A DNA stretch of 64,000 nucleotides from assembly GCA_020284085.1 (NCBI GenBank), contig JACEVL010000828.1, positions 585,920-649,919 of the forward strand, read 5' to 3'. The notes beneath the pieces are model-generated. The model was given only the letters and a program-made list of their open reading frames with translations. It did no database searches and was not told the DNA's origin. The position numbers and the translations under genes are program-made. The stretch comes from Aporrectodea caliginosa (lineage: Eukaryota; Annelida; Clitellata; Crassiclitellata; Lumbricidae). This document shows positions 11,708 through 23,300 of the stretch, piece by piece. Position 1 is the stretch's first letter. Every line of letters begins with the position of its first letter.

Positions 11708-12274
11708 TTAAGATTACAAATGGCATACCTGTTTTATGAAACTTGTTTGGGTGATATTGAACTAGTTTCACGGTTTAAACTGGAGCTGTTTGCTGTCCGA
11801 CTTTACCGCATAGGCTTGTGTCAAAGTCGGACAAAATTGTTAAGCCCTGCTAAGGTGTGTCCGACTTTGTGAAATTCAATTTTGTTTGACAGAATTCAAT
11901 TCAAGTTAAAGGTTTCAAACATTCTTCTGGTAGGAAGAAGCTCTTTCAGAAAGTGATGAAGAAGAATTTGTGAAGCTGAAACGAAATATGTCATCAGCTT
12001 TTCCCCCATTTATATGCAAAGAGGAAGTTCAGTCAGTGGCGTACCAGATTGCAGTAAAGAATGGACTGCTTGCCATGTAATGGCTTTTCAAGTCATAGAC
12101 ACTATGCAGGCCATCACTGGCTTCGTGATTTCGTGCGATGACACCCTGACTGAAGTTAGAGACATTCGAGCAAACGCAATAATAAGGCTTTATCAACCTA
12201 CATGGTTACTTCCTTTGTAAATATAGATAGAGTATTAAACTGAGATGAACAGATAGAAACAGAAAACAAGAGGA

Positions 12275-12574
12275 GTGCTAAAACAAAAATTGAAGAAAAG
12301 TAGCACCAAGAGAAAACTGGAAGACAATATGGAAAGAAATAAGAAGGTGAAGGAAGAAACCAAGGATTCAATAAAGCTTGCCAAAACTCAAGGCCCGGAA
12401 ACATTTGGCAAAAATATGTTTAAAAATAAAGAGAAATTAATAACAGAGGATAATGTTGCATGTGCAGCATTGATCATAAGAGGCATGAGCAGTGGTGTAA
12501 ATGCGAAGAATGTTACAACAGATGTTGTCACCAAAGTTATGCAAAATGGGGTCTTTGATGACGATTCCTTGTAA
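12275..12574 (+). CDS. Lysine-rich ORF inside the TA-target element
   Basis: About 100 codons, strongly basic at the start (repeated KK and KRK). I do not recognise it. It lies between the subterminal repeats, so it is most likely a fragment of a transposon protein; a short ORF at 12014-12220 upstream may be part of the same remnant. Confidence 0.25.
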   Translation: MLKQKLKKSSTKRKLEDNMERNKKVKEETKDSIKLAKTQGPETFGKNMFKNKEKLITEDNVACAALIIRGMSSGVNAKNVTTDVVTKVMQNGVFDDDSL

Positions 12575-13799
12575 AGAATGTTTCAAAAATTAGAAATGTT
12601 CATGTTCTTTTCGACTTCTTTCATGGCCTAGTCATAAGTCGAGGGATATGCTAGACTTGCTAGTCTGATGCATAAGTCTGATGATAGGCCCACTGTTTTT
12701 GTAATAAATGTATAGGCCTACTGATCTTTCATTGGGTTTATTTAAATTATTTTCGTTGATCAACGTTATTTTACAATTAAATTTTGTACAGAACTTGACG
12801 AAAATCTTTAAGTTTAGCATATATAGCCTGATTGTCCAACTTTAGCCAAATAGGGACATACTAGAACATTATTGTCCAAGTTTACCTAACAAAGTGTCCA
12901 ACTTTAACTGAAAAATCATATAGTCACATTTTGTCAGCTCACTCTACTTGCGACACTCCTGGTCGAGTTTATATAAATTTGGCCAGGATTAAAATAATTC
13001 GATTAGTTGAATGAGATTATAGGCTATCTAATAAACTTCACATATTCTATATTATGACATTGCATCACGGAGTAGCATCGGTCAGAACAAAAGGTGTCCG
13101 ACTTTGTATGAGTTCACCCTACATAACACAGGCTGACTTTCCGGCGTTGTAGCGATAGAGTAGATCGACGTACGTATGTATGCATGTATGAAATCACTCT
13201 GGTATTGAACTATGACCCAATGAGCAGCTGGAATCGAAGTTGACTTTCTGTACAGAAATCTGGCCTGATGTGCTGCTGGTGATGCCAAAATCGACCCACA
13301 GCCACCCATCCAAGCACTCCACCAGTGGTTTTATTTTATGAGTTGACGTGAGTTGATTAGTTGTTGTTGAGACAGGGCCAGTGGTAATACTTGTAGCTAA
13401 AGAACAGAACACGAACATACGATCCTGAGGCTAACCAGACTGTATTCTAACATTTGGCTTCTCGAACAATAGGTCCATAGGTCCAGCAGCCCATTGTCTC
13501 CACAGTTATTTCTTGCTCGGAAAGGCCACAGCTGGCGCAGGGAGTCAGTGCAGCGCAGGAAGTCAGCGCACCTGTAATCTGTTCGATCCGAGGCTTGCAG
13601 GCAGGTACCAAGATATATTATAGGTAATGACCGATTTGCGATTCGAGGCAAAGCCAACCAGACGCACAGCCAACCAGATGCACAGGCGCTAACCAGCCTA
13701 AATACTAACATTTGGCTTCTCAATATATTCTAAAGGGCGTTCTACTGCAACACACAGCTTTCAGAAATTTGTTGTACTATACTCAACCCGGATGCAACC

Positions 13800-13975
13800 C
13801 GCATATTTGTGAATGACGACGATAGGATACTGTTACTGACTGACCAACAGATTGGCCAACTGACCGACTGACTGACCAACTGACCGGCTGACTGACCAAC
13901 TGACTGACCAACTGACTGACCAACCCACTGACTGACTGACTGACTAACCATCCGACTAACCAACTGACTACCCTC
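13800..13975. repeat. Minisatellite of (ACTGACCAACTG)-type units
   Basis: Repeats of CTGACTGACCAA and close variants over about 175 bp. Translations of it in any frame are low-complexity artefacts. Confidence 0.8.
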
Positions 13976-14199
13976 AGTTTTGGGATTCAAACGAGAAGTC
14001 TCCCACGAGGCTGACCCAAACATAATTATGGTTGTCTATCTCAACTTAAGATTTAATAAAACACAAATTAATGGATGTCGGGATTTAGAAATGAGCCTAT
14101 GTGTGAGTATTTGCTTCAATCTTACTTATGTAAGATTTACTGACGCAAACCACGAACGGGAACGTTCTCACACCCGGTCTGCATTGGTTGTGTTTTGGT

Positions 14200-14400
14200 A
14201 AGTAGGTTATCCTTCCGCGACTTTTATTTATTTTTTTCCATTTTTATTATTTTTTTTTTTTGTATATTATTTTTACAATATTTATATTATTATTTTTTTA
14301 TTGTTTATGGCCGCGGTTTTCCTTTTTTTCTTTCTTTTTTATATTTTTTATAGATTTAACATATTTTATATTTTTTTTTTATTTCTAAGACATGATTTTT
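14200..14400. repeat. T-rich low-complexity tract
   Basis: A run of about 200 bases almost wholly of T and A with several T8-T10 runs. It lies directly downstream of the minus-strand small ORF 14453-14749, and no function can be assigned. Confidence 0.6.
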
Positions 14401-14452
14401 CAGAAACGGAAAATTCTGAAAGTTGTCTTTTTTCCTGCGGACCAGTATAGGT

Positions 14453-14749
14453 CTACACATTATCATCGTAACCCGTGTTAACAGCTCCTTGAAGGCGTAA
14501 GATGTCTGTATTCATGTTTTCGAGGACGACTTTTTCCGTCCTCAAAATTCTCATCTTCTGTCTTATCTGCTGTTCTAAACGTGCAATTCTTTTGGCTGTA
14601 CGAGATCTGTCAGCAATTTTTCTCGCCAGCAACAGCTGTGCCTGTACGGCAGAAGTATGATTTTCTCGAGCCAACGCTTGCAAGAAATCATTTGCTAGAT
14701 TAACAGCATAAGCATTAGCATTAGGAGCATTAGCAGCATTATCACCCAT
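14453..14749 (-). CDS. Small coiled-coil protein, unrecognised
   Basis: A 98-codon ORF starting MGDNAANAPNANAYAVN and ending in TAG. After an Asn/Ala-rich start it is rich in Arg, Leu and Gln with heptad-like spacing (ARLEQQIRQK and following), so a helical coiled coil is likely. It is divergent to two plus-strand ORFs at 16011 and 16443, which is reminiscent of a compact mobile element. Function unknown. Confidence 0.4.
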   Translation of the reverse strand: MGDNAANAPNANAYAVNLANDFLQALARENHTSAVQAQLLLARKIADRSRTAKRIARLEQQIRQKMRILRTEKVVLENMNTDILRLQGAVNTGYDDNV

Positions 14750-16010
14750 TTTATAATAATTTTATGTCGCAACCAACCTTTATCACCAGCACACAACCGA
14801 GGAATGTAAACTGCGCAGTTGTATTTATTCACAGCAGGTCCTTTTGTAATCTACTCTGCTATTAGTCCACGTTGCAAACTTCTTTATTCTGGTTCTCTAC
14901 TTTATAATCCGTCTGGCTATAGGCTAATAAGACTCGGCGCTGCACACGACGTAGAATAGGCCTACAGGAAGTTCATTCCAACATTTTCCCAAAATAGAAA
15001 AAATATTCGTTTCGTAAATAAAACTAGGGCAAAAACTAGGTCGCCGAGTCTCGTTCCGAATAATGCTGGAAATGACTTCCGGCAATCTGTTAGAGTAATC
15101 TACACCGAATAACTTTTCTCACTGGCTTTGGAAAGAATCTGATAATAGTCTTTGTTTGAAGTAAAAATGAAAAACGACCAAAATAACTACACCTATTGGT
15201 ATATACTCTTTGTTTATGTCAATCTTATCAAATGTGTAGGCCTATATTTATTTATTAATCCTTTTTGTAACAAAGAACGCGCTATATTGGAGTCAGACGA
15301 GAAACTTACCATGTGTAGGCCTATGAAACTTCTATCTATGCTTAGAATCTGTCTGCATCCTGTGTACTTGTCAAATTCCTTTTATATATTATACATCTCT
15401 ATGGGCAGGCCGAATCCTAGAATCCTATTGGTTTGAACCCTTGTATGTTGGAAACCCTTTGACAAAATTGTACATTTTTTCGCTTCATTAATACTGTTTA
15501 TAGAGCCTTCGAAAAAATAGGACAGGTTACTATACACGAGGATAATAATATTACAGCATTTGTTAGCAGGGAGACAAAACAGGACGCCAACAAAACTAAT
15601 GCGACTTATATCTATCAAACCGATAACGAAAGTCAACTCCCCTTGTCAGCTATTTCTGTCACCATAGAGGAGACTTCTTATAGCGCATATCTTTATTATT
15701 ATCTATAAGCTGCTGCGTTTCTCTTAGCATAAGCCTAGCTTAAAACTATCCTTGAGCTCTCCCAGGGTATTAATATTACGGTATTTTGTTTGGCTTACAT
15801 AGCAGGAAGTCTAAGAGAAAATTAACAAAACGAGTTAATGGACAAGCTGTTTGCTGTTATCTGCCACTATAAGGCAGAAATCTTGTAGCGCAGTTGTTTG
15901 AATAGTAGCCTATAAACATAGGCTGCATAGGCCATAGGCCTATGAACATAATTATACACATTTGTTATTAAATTAAACAAATGAATACTTAAACATATAC
16001 AAAGTTTACA
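14750..16010. other. Gap between divergent orphan ORFs
   Basis: No convincing coding region; short ORFs here lack motifs. Several TAGGCCTA words are present. It could contain the shared upstream region of the ORFs on either side. Confidence 0.25.
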
Positions 16011-16286
16011 ATGTATGGACAAAACGAATGTAAGTGGCTAGTACTCGGTAAAACAACTCTCTGTTGTCGTAGATGTATTGGAAAGTATTGTTTTGCTCAT
16101 TTAGCAAAACTTCGCAATGGTGGTGGAACGAGACCATGTTCTGAGTGTGGGAAGGGTGTTAAGACATTAATATCGCTTTGTGAGCGGTGTGGTTATTATA
16201 ATACCAAGTTAAGACAGCGCCGCGGTGGGCTACATCGTGACTTTAGACAAGAGTGGGAACGACTGTCATCGATTTCCATTGAATAA
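16011..16286 (+). CDS. Small cysteine-rich zinc-ribbon-like protein
   Basis: A 91-codon ORF with an ATG and four Cys pairs: CCRRC, a YCFAH box, CSECGKG and CERCG. The spacing suggests two small zinc-binding modules. Arg-rich C-terminus (RQRRGG). I recall similar short Cys-rich ORFs near large self-synthesising elements in invertebrates, but cannot verify this. Followed 157 bp later by a second ORF in the same direction. Confidence 0.4.
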   Translation: MYGQNECKWLVLGKTTLCCRRCIGKYCFAHLAKLRNGGGTRPCSECGKGVKTLISLCERCGYYNTKLRQRRGGLHRDFRQEWERLSSISIE

Positions 16287-16313
16287 TCGGGTTAAATAAA
16301 AATAAAATAAAAT

Positions 16314-16440
16314 AAAAATGAAAAACCAATTGAACAAAGGACTAGGTTAAGTTATTATTACAAATAAACTTATAAAATAAAAATGAAAAACCAATTGAAC
16401 AGAGGACTAGGTTAAGTTATTATTACAAATAAATTTCTAT
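16314..16440. repeat. Tandem duplication of a 65-bp segment
   Basis: Two direct copies (about 16314-16378 and 16379-16440) share CCAATTGAACA and GGACTAGGTTAAGTTATT with only a few changes. They separate the two orphan ORFs. Confidence 0.8.
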
Positions 16441-16442
16441 CT

Positions 16443-16781
16443 ATGGCATCATCGAGTATGGATGAGTACATTGACCAGCTGCTAGCTGAGTTTAATGGGC
16501 AGAGTACCAACAATCTTCAAAGTCGCGGCGGATCACTACCACCTATTCTACTACAGAAAGAGTTCGCCAACAAGTTTTTGAGAGATTACCGCACAGTGGT
16601 ACCTCTTGATCATGGATTAGAGGGAGATCCACTATCATTCTTGAGTGCAATGGAACCTAGTATTAAGACCCTTATAAATGAAGACCTGACTAGACATCGT
16701 GGTATAAAATACTCAGCAATGCTAACAGTTGAATTTGAAAAATTAGGACTNGTACAAAAACTCATATTTAATGCTAAATAA
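16443..16781 (+). CDS. Orphan ORF, possible element-derived fragment
   Basis: 112 codons with an ATG; contains one ambiguous base near 16751. The middle has GIKYSAMLTVEFEKLG, similar in feel to N-terminal parts of proteins of large invertebrate DNA elements carrying type-B polymerases; that is recollection, not a match. Ends soon after, so it is likely truncated. No catalytic motif visible. Confidence 0.35.
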   Translation: MASSSMDEYIDQLLAEFNGQSTNNLQSRGGSLPPILLQKEFANKFLRDYRTVVPLDHGLEGDPLSFLSAMEPSIKTLINEDLTRHRGIKYSAMLTVEFEKLGXVQKLIFNAK

Positions 16782-17066
16782 GCCTGCACGAAACAGTTTT
16801 AAGTGAGCCTTTCATAAAACTATTACAGCACTGACTAGCATAGTATTAATTGTATGTAGGCTAATTGTAATTGTAAGTGTAACCATTATTTGAATAGCGC
16901 CTCTTTAGTAAGACTCAGCAGATGCCCAGCTCTTTACAAGACAGCAATCGGCTTGGTTGAGCAACTGTAAGCAAGTCAATTGTTCTAATGTCCGTGTATA
17001 GCGTTTAGATTAACCAAAAAATTTTCATTTTACAATGACGAATATCTTTTTGACGTTATGCAACAG

Positions 17067-17387
17067 ATGAGAATCCTGTGTGTAGTTCTGACATGAAGAC
17101 TGACGGAATAGTTGGGCCAAACAATTGCAACATCGATCCAGAAGATGTTCGCCTTTCCTGCAGTGCAACGTACAACGGAAATATTCCTCCGATCCTAAAA
17201 TGGACGCGTTTTGGAGACAACAGTCCCATAAGCTCTGGCAGAACCATGTGCAAGAATTCCACCAATAGAGTGGACTGTAATCTGACGATCAAAGCTGATA
17301 GTCTTCAGTTGGATGGTTCGTCTTACATTTGTCACACAGAACTGACAACGAGCATCAACTGCACTTCAGACGCCATAGACATTATCT
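17067..17387 (+). CDS. Gene B: first Ig domain exon
   Basis: Acceptor after ATGCAACAG, donor ATCT|GTAAGT, phase 1 both ends. Ig signature: RLSCSA (C32), LKWTRF (W46), DGSSYIC (C89). Six further cysteines sit outside the canonical pair (C6, C21, C62, C71, C99 and one near the end of the read-through frame is excluded), so extra disulfides are likely. Several N-x-S/T sites, as expected for an extracellular domain. Confidence 0.85.
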
Positions 17388-20300
17388 GTAAGTACGAAAC
17401 CATCCAGTACACAGACAAAACTCGGTGAATATGTATTTGTATTTTGGTCTTGAGTGAATAATTCATTATGGCAGCTCAAGTATTCATCTGACCACTTTTG
17501 AACGGCCTCACATTGGAGCAACGTCTGCTACCAAAGATACATATTTCGACCTCTTACGTAGCGTTGAAAACCGATCTTTTCAGCCGTGGCTGGGTCCGGA
17601 GCGTCTCTGAGTAGGTATCTTGAAGGGGTGCTAAATCAAGTTCATATTGATTAATTGGTTGAATAGAATTCAAAATAAATTATAGATGTTTTTTGTACTA
17701 TCTACTGCTTCGAGTAGATCCATGGCTCTATTTCACTAGTCGTTTGTTGAAGACCCCGTGAAGCGCTATATAAAAGTTTATTCTGTAGACCGTAGTCTTG
17801 CTTAGTCAGGTCTGGAACACAGCTGAGTTATCTGTAGAGGCGCTATATAAATGAGCACATACGTTTAGAATTCTAATTAACTATATTGGAATTGTTAGGC
17901 AGCAGGTACTGCGTATTTGTCTTTGACTGTCATGGACTTCTACAGACTGAGGGATTGAGTAACGCTCCAGATGGAACTAACGCGTTCTTGTTTGGCTAAG
18001 TCGTCCGAATGCGCAGTACAGCTAACTACCCCAATTCTTACCCTAACCAATCCGATCATCCGCCTTCCAAGCGTTCTCGTTCTCAGCGAAATCCGCCTTA
18101 ACAGCCGCTCTGCCTGCTCTCTCTGTTCTCTCTGGCAACCGGACTCGGACCTCTACTGGACATCTCTGAACAACCCTTCTCACACGACGCAGCGCTCGTG
18201 AATAAGCTGGTGCCCTGCGCTTAGCTTTAGAGTAGCGCTTTAGAAATTTTGAGATTACGATTAACTAACCATTCGTCAACGGATATGGCTGTTGAAACGA
18301 GATTTACAAATTTATGTATCTTCAGCTACCTTTAAATTTTTGCCCAGTGTTTGCGTAGACTAAACTTGACCAAAGATCAAGAACATACGTGTGTGACTTA
18401 AATGTTGAGGACATGACCTTGTGCAGTCAAATCACGATAATTGCTTCAACAGTGAAGAATTTTGTGTACAAATTGAAGCCACATAATTATCCTTCATTAC
18501 CTACTACCCCCATATGAATGTGTGCATATTTTTGCATGCACACATTCATACTTGTAGGTTGTAACAGTTACTGATTCACATGCCGTTCGATTTCTTTGCT
18601 GTTTCTTATAAAATCTAATAAAATGTTGCAATAATATAATATGAAAATATATAGGAAAAGTAGTTAACTACTGAGTTAGAACTACTGCAAAGGTAGTTTA
18701 ACTACTTTTTAATTACTTATTACAAATCTTTGCTATAACTACTTTTTAACTGCTTCAAAATTGTTATGACTAGTAGTTAGTAACTACAGTAGTTGAAAGC
18801 ACCCATCACTGTGCACATTATTGCACCTGATAATTATTACTATTAGTAATAATTATTACAATTACAAGAAGCGCCTCCGAACAAGTATTTTATGAAGGGG
18901 TGCTATATAAGTGATCTTAAAATTATTATTATGAGTAGTTGTTGTGTTGCTGCTGTTGCTATTGTTATCGTTTACTGTTGCTGTTATTGTTATTGTTACA
19001 AAACGCACGCAGTAATGTGAGTCTGAGGCGCGGTTAGTCAATCTTATTTTATTACAGGTAAAGTCGTAGTTTACGTTGCTAAATTATTTGATATTGTCAC
19101 TTTAACATGGAAGCTGGATTGATGAAAAAAATTGTTTCTCTAAATGGAAGTGGAATTGATGAAAACATTCCTGTGATCAAAATTGAGGTTGGATTGATCG
19201 AAATAATTTTTTCAGTAAATAGAAGCTGGACGGATGAAATTAAGTTTTCAATTCAATAGAAGCTGGATTGATGAAAATAACTGTTTCCGTAATTAGAAGC
19301 TGGATCCATGAGAATATATCTTTGCTTAAATAAAAGTTCCATTGATGAAAAATATTTCTTTCGTCAAATAGAAGTTGGATTGATAAAAGTAATTTTTCCA
19401 ATTAAATGGAAGTTGGATTGATGAAAATATTTCTCGATGAAATGGAAGCTGGATTGATGATAGTTAACATGCACATAGGTAGACTGCTTACTTACCAACG
19501 CCAAGGACGGCATTGAAGATATTAGAATAATTTAGCAACGTAAACTACGACTTTACCTTTATTACATATTGTTACATTAATCCATTAAAATCACACTACT
19601 TCACATTAGAGGTCGTAAAAGTCACATAACAGTAACTAGACCATTCATAGCTGTTATGTTGGGAGCACCCGTTTTGTATTTAACATGAGTCGGTATATAA
19701 ATTCTCACTCAAACAGCGTTCGATAATTTCTGTCTTAGATTCGTTCAATGATTTTCGTATAACTGAGAGATCGATGAACGATGAACTGAGCTGTAAAGTG
19801 AACAGCAGCGAACAATGCAACAAACGATGGATATGGAACGCATTCGACGGATCCAGTACAGTTATCGTGGACCAGTCAAACGTTACAGCCGACAGATCCG
19901 GAATATATCGATGCGAATCGGAATGCAACATCAGAGGAAAACGATGCGCCGTCTCAGCCATGATGGTCTATATTCCCAGCGGTGAGTAATTCAACGACAA
20001 TGACTACTCAGCATGCACATTTTCTAATCTCATTTATTAGGACTTTCAATTTAATGTAGCGTAACGACTATTTATATAGCGTCGTGTGACGTCAACTCTG
20101 TCAGCATTTTCAGGGCAATTAGAACGGACCCATGTGGGTTCTGCACCGGAATATGAACTCCATGGGCATGCTGGTAGGGGCGGTGATTCTAGGTTGCCCC
20201 ATAATGTTAATTGCTAGAAAAAGTGTTAAGAGTTTAATAACCTATAACATCTGATAGCATGTGTTCGATTGCAAACTACTTCAACCCATTTTGATACAGG

Positions 20301-23300
20301 CTTAGGCATTAGGTTTAGTCTGACATTGTCGGATGCAGTAGGACCAAATGGAGGTGTCCTACTGCAACGAATGAAAAGTTCGTGGTTCGGAATTTCAAGT
20401 GAACTTGAATCGATTTCGGAAAATGAAATTTCAGAAAGCATCACGTAGATCGATTTTTATTTCCGAAGAGATACATAATATGTGTCTAATCAAAGGGCCC
20501 AGTGCAAGCTTGCGAATTGGCGCGTCCCAAAAGTGTTTGCAACTATATTTGGCTTCAGGGGCGTAACTGCGGGGGGGGCAGAGGGGGCAGCTGCCCCCAA
20601 ATGAAAGGGCTGCCACCCCAGCTGCCCCCCCCAATCCCTGCACGAGTGATAAAGAATGTTATATATCCATATATATATTATAGTTCCAATATCTCTTTTG
20701 CAGTTGGCTAGCTTCTTAGAACCATACAAAGATGCATTTCATGAGCTCTACCGTCTTTCTCAGATCGCTGTAACAATACCTGTTAGCAGTTCTGCTTGTG
20801 AGAGAAGTTTTTCTACACTGAAACGAATAAAGACATAAAGACAGTGGGAGATGAAAAAGAAGCGGAGATACTACGGGAAGATCTAAGAATGTTCAGATGG
20901 TCACAGGACTGGCAGATGCTCTTTAATGTGGAAAAGTGCTCAGTGATGCATATGGGGAAGAGAAACAGCGAGTTTTCATATGAAATGGGGGGTATGGTGT
21001 TGAAAGTGAGTGAGGAAGAAAGGGACTTGGGAGTGATTATGCACAAGAGTGCAAAGCCCTCAAGGCAATGTGCTGAAGCATCAAAAAAGGCTAACTCGAC
21101 TTTAGGCATGATAAGAAGAACAATAGTCACCCGAGACAAGGATACAATATTGAGGTTGTACAAATCACTGGTTAGGCCTCAGTTGGAATACTGCATCCAG
21201 GTATGGAGTCCCTACCTGAAACAGGACATGGAAAAGCTGGAGAAGGTGCAGAGAAGAGCTACAAAAATGATTTGGGGCTACAAGGATTTGGGATATGAAG
21301 AAAGGTTGAAGAGGTGTGGACTAACAACATTGGAGAGAAGGAGGAGCAGAGGAGACCTAATTGAGGCCTACAAGATTATTACTGGAAAGGAGGCAGTGCA
21401 GAAGGAGAAGTTTTTTGAATTAGCACCAAACAAGGCAACTCGGGGACATAGGTATAAATTATTTAAGAAACCAAAAGGGACATTAGGGCAGAAATTCTTC
21501 AGTGCAAGAGTTGTAGATTTGTGGAATAGTTTGGATGATAGTACTGTCTCAGTGGACACTATCACAGCTTTTAAGAAGAAGCTAGGAAAATTGGGCTATT
21601 AATCATGTTCCAGGTTAATTGCAGTGGTTCTAACACAGACTAAACGTCTTCTGAACCACTTAAAACCCTTGTTATGTTATGTTATATCTTCGAAACAGCA
21701 TGACAGATTCGAGGCTCAGTAGCTTGGGTATGCTCTCTATTGAATCAGAGAGAGCCAAGGCTCTCAACATGACCACGTTTGTTGACGTTTTTGCTACTAA
21801 CCACCAAAACAGTAGAATACATCTATTCTAGGTTTGTGAAATTTGTAGTGCCAATTATTATTTAGACATTTGATCATTAGACAACAACTTCTTTTCGCAT
21901 TCTGATATTTGTAGCTTTGGTTTAAGACAATTTACACAAATTAAGAAAATATATTCGTAAATTCACTTACGACTATACATTTTCGGATTGTGACTTTTAC
22001 TTCGTTCTTAAGTTACTGAGTTAAGACACGTTAAGACATGTCAATGATGTGATTGCTGTCATGTCAATGATGTCATGACACTTCTGACTACTTTCAGTAT
22101 TTTGTTCAATTGCTCAATTATCGTGCGTACGGCTCGCGATGCCGATGCGCGCTTTAATTGACAACGGTAGGCGTCGGTAGCCACCCCATAATTTTAAGCT
22201 GCCACCCCACTGCCCCCCCATGAAAAAATAACTGGCTACGCCACTGTCAATGATGTCATGACACTCCTGACTACTTTCAGTATTTTGTTCAATTGCTCAA
22301 TTATCGTGCGTACGGCTCGCGATGCCGATGCGCGCTTTAATTGACAACGGTAGGCGTCGGTAGCCACCCCATAATTTTAAGCTGCCACCCCACTGCCCCC
22401 CCATGAAAAAATAACTGGCTACGCCACTGTTTGGCTTGTAATTTATGAACACGTGTCTTTTCATTGTTACACATCCAGATAATAGAACTGCAATCGATGA
22501 CCCCTACATGGCGCATGCAGCATCAGAAATAGCATCGAACGCAGGTCAGATGGTTTACAGTATTTTCGACGGCAAAGTTGGTCTACATTCAAAGAAGCCT
22601 ACTTATTGTTTTGGTTCTGCTCATTGCAATATTAAATAAATAAATTTATCTATAATCACCAGGACGGTGTCAATATCCAAGGACTTGAAATGGATTATAA
22701 ATGAATCATTGTTAGTAAACATTTATATTCTAATGATTCTGCCAGAGCTTTTCATTCTGTGGAATGAACATGTGTTTGTTATAATTCTACTCTTCACTTT
22801 GTTTGTTCTACTACTAAAGTTTCAAGTATTCTTAGTAGTTATCACTTTTCACTTGAAAATATTCAACGTCTAACCAATAGCCTAAAACAGGTGATCAGAA
22901 TATTATAATAATATTCTGAACATCTTTAATATTGGTTAGACGATTAATATTTTTCAAGTTAATTTTATGATAATTTTTTCAACTTTCCAACGTCTCCTTA
23001 AATGCAAGACTTTCTCCTTTAATACAACATCAGAGTGCAGCGCCATATTAGATACCTAGTACCCTACCGAAACAATAAATGGGATTTGAGACATATGTTT
23101 TAATATCAAAATGGAAATTTGGCTTTTGGCTCATAGCTTTGTTACGTCATTTTAAAGGGGGTGTTACTTTTTTTACGAAGTGTGACGAGTGGAAGGGATA
23201 AAACATCGGCCAAAATTGTGTGACTTCATTTATGGACGGCCACTCTTCTACGCTGTTGGTCCAGTACGGTAACAAATAAGAAACTGTCGCCAAAGCTCGT

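Larger units (their letters stand above)
10262..13119. mobile_element. TA-target TIR element, pogo/Tc1-like, degenerate
   Basis: Perfect 24-bp inverted ends GGGTGAACTCATACAAAGTC... (10262-10285 and 13096-13119) flanked by TA on each side. The subterminal word GTCCGACTTT and variants recur at 11790-11875 and 12830-12905. It holds a nested TTAA element and short lysine-rich ORFs, but no clear DDE transposase, so it is probably a decayed or non-autonomous copy. End sequence and TA target fit the pogo group. Confidence 0.72.
20556..22429 (+). mobile_element. hAT element, degenerate, with nested LINE
   Basis: Left end CAGGGGCGTAACTGC, right end GGCTACGCCACTG, flanked by a perfect 8-bp duplication TTTGGCTT (20548-20555, 22430-22437). 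It keeps the C-terminal part of a hAT transposase, broken by a LINE insertion, and has a duplicated right end. Lies in an intron of gene B. Confidence 0.88.

Noticed and set aside
13742..14023. ORF with repeated Ser-Val-Gly-Gln units
   Set aside because: It is a translation of the GACTGACCAACT minisatellite; no start context or flanking coding signal.
13980..14201. Candidate leader exon for gene B (MSLCVSICFNLTY followed by GTAAGA)
   Set aside because: The donor is in phase 0, whereas gene B's first Ig exon needs phase 1, and the leader is weakly hydrophobic.
18961..19020. CTGTTGTTATTGTTA-type repeats as a CRISPR-like or regulatory array
   Set aside because: Imperfect trinucleotide microsatellite in an animal intron; no spacer structure.
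22445..22639. Separate small gene at this ORF
   Set aside because: Only the 66-nt splice-bounded part has support, as a possible gene B exon; the rest runs into an intron.
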